A stretch of DNA of 64,000 bases from Wolfiporia cocos. Taxonomy: Eukaryota; Basidiomycota; Agaricomycetes; Polyporales; Phaeolaceae. This document shows, in pieces, positions 55,519 to 64,000 of this stretch. Position numbers and translations under genes: made by a program. Positions within the stretch are counted from its first letter, which is position 1. Each line of letters opens with the position of its first letter. A model generated the notes under the pieces. It had not been told where the DNA came from and did not search any database. It was given only the letters and a program-made list of their open reading frames with translations. The stretch is from the NCBI GenBank assembly GCA_029448655.1, contig JACCLO010000019.1, positions 62,001-126,000 on the forward strand, given 5' to 3'.

Positions 55519-56820
55519 ATGCGGGGATCGGAATATCGATCGATCAAGCCTCTAGATCTTATAGTCGCGCATCGTTCACTTGATTGCACTGACCACATTA
55601 TGGCCTACGATACGGTCTGTTTCCTGTCGTATTATCCCGACTCTAGTGCATTGGCCGACGTTGCTACCGAGTACTACGCAACCGTGAAGGAACACTATAT
55701 CGAGGATAAAATGCTTTCATTAGATTCACCTGGTCTCGATGGATTGACTAGCCTTTGGACGGACGACGACGAATCTAATAGGCGTAGCTGCGTACTTCTA
55801 GGACCCTTTGATAGCGATGACAACTTGCGCACCGACTTATTGCAGCGGGACTCCTATGTGGAGATAGCACGAGGAGGCTCTATCCGTGCAATACACGATC
55901 TCGAGATCCATCATGACACTGGCAGCCATACCAACAACTGGAATGTATTCATCTCAAATACAACTGGCAAGGAGTATAGACTACGGGGAATCCAGCAGGA
56001 GATGGTGGGGTTCGTGAATGCCTCAGCACTGCGCATTGTTTCCCTCGCGGCCCCATCGCTTACGATACCACGCCTGTGGCTTCTACGAGCGCTAAATGTT
56101 GGTGATGGAATTGGAGAGATTCACGACATAAACTATCAAAAGGCTTCAGTGTTCTGGGGGACATATCTTCAGCTCTCCGATATCGAGGAAGACCTCAGAC
56201 TTGACCAGAGAATCGTTGACATTATTCTACGAGATGGACTTACCGAAGAGGACAAGCAGGAGATGATGATGGGTGCGGGCAATATGTGGCTGTTTGTGCG
56301 CCCGTATAACTTTCCGGTTGCTGCAGCTCATTGTTCCGCGCGAGAGACACATACTACAGAAACGCTATGCTCGCGAGCACTCAACCGGCCATCTATAGAC
56401 TCCTTGTCTGCAGGAGCGACGCAATCTGTTCTTATCACAATTCCATCCGATATCCTGCTCTTGATATGCGAAAATCTCCCGCCATCTTCACTAGTAGCGC
56501 TGTGCTCTACATCCTCTCACATGCTATGGTCCTTGTACCCCCTCCTAAATCCTTCTGCGCACAGCTGGCTAGCAAACAACCGCCCATGGTGCTTGCCTCC
56601 TCCGGACGGCCCAGACCGAGCACGATTCGACGAGCAATGGCTCTCGGTCAGGAATCTGCAGCAGCCGTCCGATAAAAGGCTGTCTCTGGCAGATTTCCCG
56701 TGGCGGCACTATGCCATCGCATGTCAAAGGAGTCCTTCGATGAGGAATCGAGGACGCATCTGGGACATCGCGCTACAGTTGGAGAGGTTGGCTGAGAAGC
56801 AAGGGATTCCGGCCCTCTGA
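55519..56820 (+). CDS. F-box-like protein, intronless
   Basis: 433 codons; a second ATG at 55600 (MAYDTVCFL) could be the start and would give 406 residues. The C-terminal part has an F-box-type segment, SVLITIPSDILLLICENLPP then SSLVALCSTSSHMLWSLYP (about residues 312-352), which in F-box proteins binds Skp1 of SCF ubiquitin ligases. It is followed by FPWRHYAIACQRSPSMRNRG. The N-terminal 300 residues (GLTSLWTDDDES, WNVFISNTTGKEYRLRGIQQ, PRLWLLRALNVGDGIGEI) are unknown to me, perhaps a substrate-binding part. A decayed paralogue lies 3.3 kb upstream, suggesting a local family. Target unknown. Confidence 0.65.
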   Translation: MRGSEYRSIKPLDLIVAHRSLDCTDHIMAYDTVCFLSYYPDSSALADVATEYYATVKEHYIEDKMLSLDSPGLDGLTSLWTDDDESNRRSCVLLGPFDSDDNLRTDLLQRDSYVEIARGGSIRAIHDLEIHHDTGSHTNNWNVFISNTTGKEYRLRGIQQEMVGFVNASALRIVSLAAPSLTIPRLWLLRALNVGDGIGEIHDINYQKASVFWGTYLQLSDIEEDLRLDQRIVDIILRDGLTEEDKQEMMMGAGNMWLFVRPYNFPVAAAHCSARETHTTETLCSRALNRPSIDSLSAGATQSVLITIPSDILLLICENLPPSSLVALCSTSSHMLWSLYPLLNPSAHSWLANNRPWCLPPPDGPDRARFDEQWLSVRNLQQPSDKRLSLADFPWRHYAIACQRSPSMRNRGRIWDIALQLERLAEKQGIPAL

Positions 56821-58365
56821 ACAAAATTCGGCTTATGAAGGTAAGCCACTGTCATTCCGTGTTATCATAATACTTATGAATTCATGCATCAGGTTCTCGT
56901 ATCATTGTTCTCGACACGTCTTAATTGCGAGAGTTCCTGTCCGATTGCCGCAGGACGGTTATAGTCGCATTGCAGCACGCAGTCTCAGCGACGCCGCAAT
57001 AGCGTAGCACCCCGTCCGCCTCATTTTATCGTCCCCCTCTCAACGAGTGTCCTCACATTAAATTGAACGTAAAATTACTCTCCAGTCCTATAGCTGATGC
57101 CTGATGTCATTGAGACAGCTACGATGTGTACCAGCTATTCACGCGCATCCTCCCAACCAGAACTTGCTTTGAAACACTCCCACAGTGCGCGCTGATGTGA
57201 CATTCATCCATCAGGATATAGTTTATACTGGCTCCCACTCGCTTTTGCGTCGCATAATGCAAAAAGCGATATCTACTGTAACTATCTTAGACTTCAGGCT
57301 AACCCAGGTGCTTGCATCAAATTGCGTGTCAAGCACCATTCTGGCCACGATTATGAATTATTGATTGCGCCGGTAGGTTTCCCATAGATTTCAGGTATGA
57401 ATACATCTTCTGCTCTCAAGACGTGTGTCGCAGGTCTGGTATAGCGTGGCGACCATCGCCGTTGCCGAGACTTCGATACCCTGACTGTGATGTTTCGCTC
57501 CGACTCACAGTTGCGCCTTGTCGTAATGCTCCCGGCGGCAAATGTAAGGAGTCTTTGTACAATTGCTGGGGTGGTTAAGCGCTACGGAAGAAAATGCACT
57601 TGCTGCTCGCTGCAGCAGGCCGCGTGGTCTTTCCAGCATCTGTAATCGAGTGGTCTCGCCGGTGACTGCGAGCTGTAGGTCACAGCACAGCACAGTACAG
57701 TACAATCTCCAGGCATCTTTCACCCATTTCACTGATCGTGTTACTCGCTTAGCACTTGACATTTGATCTGATCATACAAGATACCTTCCGGGCTGGATTG
57801 CGCTACCGTTGCATAGCACCTGCAATCTATCACAGAATGCTATTCTGTCGAAATCAAAGCAGAAGCCATTCACGGGACCTTGCCGCTAAGGCACACGTGT
57901 TATACGTTTGCCCTCTTGGCGAGACGGAAGCGGGCCGTGAACTGAGACCCCACCTCACCATGACCCTGAGCTACATTCAAAGTCTCCGGTTCTCGAAAAA
58001 TCAAGGTATGTTTCTGCTTGACGTGGCATAGGCTTGCGACATAAAAATAGGCTTGCGGTCCGCTATGAAGATAACGCCTGCCGAAGGCAGCCGTATGCGT
58101 TATGTGCCGGTCGATTCAGCTATAACCCGTAGATGTCATGGCTGGCCGCACAGATAACCGATGCCCAAGGTCGTGAACGAATTTGACTCCGGAGGCACTG
58201 CTCGAACGGCGTGTTTGTAGTTTGTGCATACACTCGGCATCAGCTAAAATACGGTGATTGAGACTCAATACAAATAATCTGTGAGGCTGTATAGATCTCG
58301 ACTTATAGTAATGCGAGGGACTGTACAATCATAGGATGGAGAGCTTGTCGTGTATGCTTGTACAA
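56821..58365. other. no gene recognised
   Basis: 1.5 kb with only short overlapping frames and no recognisable motif. It presumably contains the 3' end of the F-box-like transcript. Confidence 0.3.
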
Positions 58366-58367
58366 TA

Positions 58368-58500
58368 GACAGTTTTCGCAAGGCTGTGAGGCTCGTCATC
58401 GGCCGCGGCTTGTGGGGTGGTTTTTGGCTGGGGCTCTCAGCCAAGTGTAGCAAACGATCGGCCAACAATCTTTGGCGGTCAGGCCGTTGCGAAAACTGTC
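58368..58500. mobile_element. 133-bp MITE
   Basis: Inverted ends GACAGTTTTCGCAA with TA on both sides (58366-58367, 58501-58502). The interior is a GC-rich imperfect palindrome. Too short to encode anything. Confidence 0.75.
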
Positions 58501-58809
58501 TAATGTAGACGATGTATGCTTTGTGAAGTTGCGGAATTGAACTCCGAGTAGGTTCACCGAAATCTGCAGGACAAAACATTACTCAAATCCTGCCACTTTC
58601 ACAAGATGGGAGCTCATACTCAGGCCTCAGGCATCAGACCTTGGGCTAATCATTTGACCACGTATTCTCAGGCAGAATGCACAGCAAAGGTGATCTGCCC
58701 ACGTTCCAACACTAATACCGTCGACATAATACATTTGACGTAGTACTGGGATCCTTGATTACATACATCTCGACTGAGCCGTAGGGGTACAGATAGAAAA
58801 TGCTAATGA

Positions 58810-60508
58810 TCAAGCCTGACTTTCGACAATCTCCTTGCAAACCTCTTCTAATGCCTTCCCGAGTTTCTCGAAATCTTCAATCTGTGACACCGAAACAATT
58901 GACATTGAGACAGGATCAATTGAAAGATAAGCAGCTCACCTCGTTGTACACCTGTGCGCTCGCCCGCGTCCACCACTTGCCGTTATGGTAGAACTGTGTG
59001 GCGAATACCTTGCGCTGTTTCATCAGCTTCTCGAGCCACATGTTATAAATCTGTGGTGACGGCTTAATATCCCCTGGAAGAGGGATCTCGACGTTTACCT
59101 GCAGAGTATTTGCCATCAGCTGTCTAGGCCTGATGAGAGTGTCGATACCATACCATGTTCAGCGTCAGTTCGCCTGAGTTAGGAGAGTCCATAATGGTCG
59201 TGCCCATGACTTCTGCAAGGCGCTTGCCACCTGCCAGTGCGAGTGATCGGCAGTAATCATTGATCTTTTTCTCTCCACCCAGCCATTCCCGGAACTCGAG
59301 AGCTTTTCGGGGCTTTGAGATTTACAGCTCGGGAACTGGAACGGTAGACTCACCTGGAATGTTACTGAGGGCTGGAACAACATCAATAGCCCCAAACCCT
59401 TGAAACTAAGTTAGACTCAAGTGGCACCAACGCACGAGACTGTCGGAGCTTACAAAGGAATTCAGACACGAAGGTTGATGAGAATTTATTGGGGGTTAGC
59501 GCGTTGTAGTTGCATGCGGTTGGCAAAGAGCTTTTGATGATGTGTTGATTTCTACGAGATAACGCCGTTTGTGAGATTTCCTACACGAGCTAACGGCACT
59601 GTAGTAACGCGTGCTCACCGTGCAGGTACATACAGCACCGCACATGCACGCTTGGCGTATAGCCATTTAGGCAAGCTCTACGGAACTCACGTGAATGGAG
59701 GTGCTTGACGTGCCAAGCTGATAAGATGTACTCACTGTCACGAAAAAGTCCGGCGCCGCTTTGGTGAGGTCGATGTCCACCTCGTGCCCAATAGAGTGTG
59801 CAGCGTCAATCACACTCCAGACGTTTTCTTGTTTGCAAATCTCCACCATCTCGCGCCAGGGCAAGACCACTCCGGGACCGGAGACGATACTGTCCAATAC
59901 CGCGACGATCTTGGCGTTTGGAGCGCGCTTGATGGAGCGCAAGTGAGCGCGGAAGTCGGTCAAGATCTGGGCATGAGACGTCGGAAATGTGAGGTTAAAC
60001 TTCGTAATGGAAGGGTTCGGGCGCAATGAAGAGATATAGTTGACAGCGCGGGTAATAGAATCAAATGTCGTACTAGCTACAGCACATATCAGCGGCACCA
60101 AAGGAGGTATGAAGTGGTCGCCGACTCACTAGGAACAATGACATCGCCCTCGTTCCACTCAAAATTCCTCAACACGGTATTCATGCCGTTCGCCACACTT
60201 GGCACGAGAACAACCTCATCCGTGTCAGCGCCGAGAAGAGCTGCAACTCGGCGGCGCACTTCGTTGAGGCGAGGTTCGAACTCGACCCGGAGGAAGTAGT
60301 CGGGGTTTGCCTCCACCTCGAGTGTCAGTTTGCTACACTCCTCGAGGACGGGCTTTGGCAGCGCCCCGAAGGAACCTAAGACGCGTACAGCTCAGAGATG
60401 CGAGTCGATGCAGCAGACAAGTATCTTGCCATGATTGAGATTCACAAATGTAGGGTCAAGAGCAAAGTAGGGCAGCAGTGCGTGTCCAAACTCGGGTGCG
60501 GATTCCAT
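58810..60508 (-). CDS. class V PLP-dependent aminotransferase/lyase-like enzyme
   Basis: The minus-strand gene starts MESAPEFGHALLPYFALDPT, runs through FVNLNHGSFGALPKPVLEEC, LRVEFEPRLNEVRRRVAALL, VVLVPSVANGMNTVLRNFEW, AKIVAVLDSIVSGPGVVLPW, ENVWSVIDAAHSIGHEVDID (Asp and His of the PLP pocket), FFVT, then SLPKWLYAKRACAVLYVP with the probable Schiff-base lysine, NQHIIKSSLP, ALEFREWLGGEKKI, GGKRLAEVMG and ends EEVCKEIVESQA. Fold family: class V, near isopenicillin-N-epimerase-like and cysteine-desulfurase-like enzymes; substrate unknown. The residue block before Lys is usually NCH, here SLP. The first intron (60376-60429) begins GCAAGA (GC..AG). Several more introns of 50-70 nt. The ATG at 60508 is preferred over the frame start at 60595 by family similarity. 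Confidence 0.82.
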
Positions 60509-62268
60509 GTTTTTCAGTAGAGGGGTGTCGGGTCTCAGCTTGACAGCAGTATGTCGGCAGCGATAACGTGTTGGCGACAGTCTTTGAGCTCTCAAAATGT
60601 GGAAGTTTATGGTTCTTTTTTCTTAAGTTCGAGTGTGTCTTTAAATGATTTGCTGTAGCCATTTGCACGCCAGAAGGAGCGGGACCACTGATAACAATCA
60701 AGACCAATGGCACCTGGTTTGCCCTGAGATCAGGTATCTTGCTTTCCGGGTGCACCATGACTCTTGAGGCCAGGCTGGCATTTCCGTGAGTTTCATCGGC
60801 CCCGGCAAATCGGAAGTCATGACTGACTGTGTCGAACTAGTGTTGGCGAGCAGAAATGTTCGACAGATGGCCACGATGCTGTCTGCTAATAGAATACAGG
60901 TGGAGGATATCAGAAGATATCATGCCGACCTTTCGGTGTAACGAGCGGCGAGGTCAATGTCACATCACGATGTTTGCAGCATGCCCATGAAAGCCTAGGC
61001 CTGGTAGCCACACCATATCAACAGTGATACATTGATGGTCTGCTCCACATCAACACGGAATTTGGAATGTAAGCCATCTCAACTACATGAGTAAAACGTT
61101 AGTGAAACGCTCGAGCGAACAGAGCAGATCGATGATTAGTCAGCTCGGTCGCTAAAGGCGTTTGCTTCTGCGCGTCCCGACAGCTCGCATCAAAAGAACG
61201 TCGACATCGCATACCCAGATCTGTAATGTGCCGAGCCAGTGAATATTGAATGCCGGCGGAAGACTACATCTTGCCGAAGTATCTTCAACAATATGTCGCT
61301 TGAGCATACGACTTCAGTGGATTCTCACAGGAGATATCAGCCAAATACAACGGAGATGCTCTCTATGGGCATCATCGGGACAGCCGACGAGACCCTGCAG
61401 CTGGAGTCACAGACGGATTTCCGCCGCAGCCGCAGTGCAAGCACCGGTCAAGCACCACTTGCGCGACGAACGCTGGTCGTAAATTGGCAACACATCTCGG
61501 TTTAATTCTGGTTTGTGCTGCACAGTTTGCGCAGATTTTTTCGCGCCTCGTTTTGGCATTAGTCTGCATACAATCCCAATGCGTAGAAGTCCGTTCTACA
61601 ATCAGGGGCTATGTCATCGAGACGCGAGTTCCAAACATTGGAATTGCTTCTAATATGTGGATGATGCTGGCCATTTGCATGAGGCTCTATCAGGTCAAGC
61701 CGAGAGTACGATACGTGTCGTATGCTCCCCTGGCTCCCGCGGCGGACGTGACAGTAAGTTCTTTTCCACCATCGAGACAAATTTCAATATGTCACTATCT
61801 TGGCTGTCCCAGCACTGCCGGGGTTCGCGTCGCATACGGCAACACACCTCCCGCTTCAAAAGCGGCATCTAGTCGCCCAGTGATCTGCCTGATCTGAGCT
61901 GGGCTTTGCAGAGACATAAGCGCTGCCGTAGATAGCGATTCACCTGTTCAGTGTCCGCCAACTCGGAAATAGTAATCCTGAGACGTGATCCGCATACCAT
62001 TCCGAAACACCTTGCCATTGTCGGACGCCGATGACCACGGCATCCAAGCCTCAGGCCACAGCTTCTGATCGACTCTGCCATCCTCCAGCGCTCCCACTCG
62101 GAAGTAGAGTCGGAATGGTGTTTGTCATGATGCTTGTTAGAGCCCCCATCGCTATCTGTGGCGCTACGATCGCATCATCCTCACGACGCAACGGACCGGA
62201 GGTTAGACACCATGAAGGAGTATATTGGAATCTTCTGCGCTTGCCATTGACAAGTCTTTCGAAACAAC
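60509..62268. other. divergent upstream region, no firm gene
   Basis: 1.76 kb between two genes that start in opposite directions. A frame at 61239-61505 (88 codons) and one at 61484-61897 show no domain. The second has hydrophobic stretches. They may be exons of a small gene I cannot assemble. Confidence 0.3.
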
Positions 62269-63966
62269 ATGATTCAAACCGCCCAGCCATCCCGCATTCC
62301 AACCCTCGATAAGCTAGGAGCTGCCGTTTCTGATGATGTAGACGTTCACCAAGTTGCAGGGGACTGGCTGCAGTCGTTCGCCCTTCATGCAAAGTCGGGA
62401 AACATCGGTGGCATCCTAGACTTATTCGTTGAAGATGCATACTGGCGAGATTACCTTGTGCTCACTTGGAACTTCCGTACTTTCGATGGTTCCAGCGCTA
62501 TCAGAAAATTCCTCACAGACCGTCTTGCCCCCGCTCAGCTTGATTCTTTCACGCTCAAGGACTTTGTTCGCCTCGAAAGGCCATATTCAGACTTGGCATG
62601 GATTGTTGCAGTATTCGAATTCGAGTCTAAGGTCGGGATCGCAACTGGCGTGCTGCACCTCGTTCCGACGGCCACCGGCCAGTGGAAGGCGCATACGATG
62701 TTCACCACCCTGGAGGACCTCAAGGACTTCCGCGAAAAGGTAGGACCACTGCGGAGTCAGGCACATGTTCCGGGCACGGAATGGGCAGAGAAGAGGCGGC
62801 GCGAACTCGAGTTTCCGGACAGTGATCCAACAGTGTTGATCATTGGTGGAGGACATAGCGGCTTGGAGTTGGCTGCAAGGCTCAAGTTCCTAGATGTCCC
62901 GGTACTCGTCGTCGAGAAGAGCGCTCGCATTGGAGATAACTGGCGTTCGCGTTACGATACATTATGTCTGCATTGGCCTATTTGTAAGTGTGCAAATTCA
63001 AGAGCACGCTTCGCTTCTGACACTGTCAGTAGGGTATGACCATATGCCTTACATACCGTATGTTTAGTTCTTGGTTCCTTACTTTCTGCCATGAAACTGA
63101 TGTCCTCTGCTGTCAGGTTCCCACCCACATGGCCACTGTACACGCCTTCGCTCAAGATGGCCGACTGGCTTGAGTCGTACGCGCAAGCACTTGAATTGAA
63201 CGTATGGACATCAACGACAGCCATGAACGCAACGCAAGGGTCCGACAAAACGTGGACCGTGAGCGTGAAGCGCGGAGATGGCGTGGAGCGCATCCTCCAG
63301 GTAAGGCATCTTGGTAGGTGCTACTCGATCGCGGCAGATCTGCGTCAATCTTAGACACTGTTGTACATAGTTTTTGCTACGGGCCTGGGCGATGCAACAC
63401 CAAACATGCCCGTCATTCCCGGCATGGTGAGCTCCTCGATCAATTGCGACATGTACGCACCTCACGTGATCGCGATCAAGGACAAATTCGCAGGTCGCAT
63501 CATGCATTCGGCGTCGTACAAGAACCACAAGGGCTTCGAAGGCCAGAAGGTTATTGTCATTGGTGCGGGTAACTCTGGTAAGTCGATGTCTCAGCGTGGT
63601 CACCCGAGCTTATGAGGAATGCACAGGCCATGATGTGGCCTCCGATCTTGCTAGAAATGACATCGGTAGGCGACGATCTCATGGCTGGGCGTTAGTTGAC
63701 GCAACTTCTGGCAGATGTGACGATGTTCCAGCGGAGCGCTAACTTCGTCATGAATTTGGATAAGGAGTGGAAGTACATGGGTGGTGGTGTGTCCATGTGT
63801 ATCGTCGTCGATCGGCGGCGTCCAAGCTCTGATCATTTGCAGCTTTGTACAGTGAGACGTCGCCTCCGACCGAGATCGCAGATCGCCTGCATCATTCGGT
63901 GCCCCACCTCCTGCAGGAGAACGGTCTTGCGCAGCGGGCTGTGAAGAAGATCATGGAAGGTGACAA
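62269..63966 (+). CDS. flavin-dependent monooxygenase (FMO/BVMO-like), 3' end cut by the window
   Basis: Exons 62269-62983, 63033-63057, 63117-63300, 63355-63577, 63627-63665, 63715-63780, 63843-63966, with a last donor GTGAGC at the window edge. The N-terminal 165 residues form an NTF2/SnoaL-like region (LDLFVEDAYWRDYLVLTWNF, IRKFLTDRL). Then the FAD site VLIIGGGHSGLELAARLKFL, the ARIGDNWRSRYDTLCLHWPI segment, WYDHMPYIPFPPTWPLYTPS, VFATGLGDATPNMPVIPGM, the NADPH site VIVIGAGNSGHDVASDLA and MFQRSANFVM. This architecture is common in fungal FMO-like enzymes that oxidise small lipophilic substrates; the true substrate is unknown. No intact signal peptide. The C-terminal third lies outside the window. 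Confidence 0.88.
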
Positions 63967-64000
63967 GTGAGCGCTGCCTGATAAGAACATAATGCCCCTT

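Overview
The window is nuclear DNA of a filamentous basidiomycete, most likely an Agaricomycete (mushroom-type fungus). Genes are split by many introns of about 45-65 nt with GT..AG ends and a few GC..AG ends. Gene content is typical fungal housekeeping: isocitrate lyase, ALG7, SMC6 and F-actin capping protein alpha. The mobile DNA includes a Kyakuja-Dileera-Zisupton (KDZ) transposase with an HMG-box companion gene, and a Ty3/gypsy chromovirus. I cannot name the genus.

Layout. 1-5425: repeat-rich, gene-free DNA with GGCCCGG-rich islands, a 35-bp minisatellite and a TA-flanked MITE-like element (4113-4927). 5426-8104: a CYP51-family P450 gene whose eight exons can all be read, but the third exon is split by a 713-bp terminal-inverted-repeat element (5764-6476) with a TA target duplication. 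8689-30929: one 22.2-kb composite transposon with terminal inverted repeats of roughly 1.6-1.9 kb, containing a KDZ transposase gene (11920-15208), a viroplasmin/RNase H1-N-like gene (16203-17389) and an HMG-box gene (17926-19680). Next to the HMG-box gene lies a minus-oriented solo LTR (target duplication GATCG). Inside that LTR sits a young, complete 8465-bp Ty3/gypsy element (20132-28596, target duplication AGTAC, LTRs identical by eye). A foldback element and another solo LTR are lodged in the left arm.

30930-50405: the conserved gene block: a SIKE-like coiled-coil gene (-), a SAP-domain gene (+), capping protein alpha (-), isocitrate lyase (-), ALG7 (-), SMC6 (-) and a single-pass membrane protein gene (+). 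50406-58800: gene-poor, with a decayed and an intact copy of an F-box-like gene on either side of a tRNA-like foldback element (54527-55206), and a 133-bp MITE. 58810-64000: a class V PLP-dependent enzyme gene (-) and a flavin monooxygenase gene (+) that runs off the right edge.

How it fits together: housekeeping genes on the right flank look intact and unrelated in pathway. The left half is a transposon nest in which the order of events can be read: KDZ element, then solo LTR, then the fresh chromovirus. The transposase and the HMG-box gene each carry one in-frame stop, so this KDZ copy is probably no longer autonomous. The chromovirus looks competent: intact Gag and Pol, an apparent 11-nt self-primer site, a dUTPase domain between protease and reverse transcriptase, and a third zinc-knuckle reading frame overlapping the end of pol.
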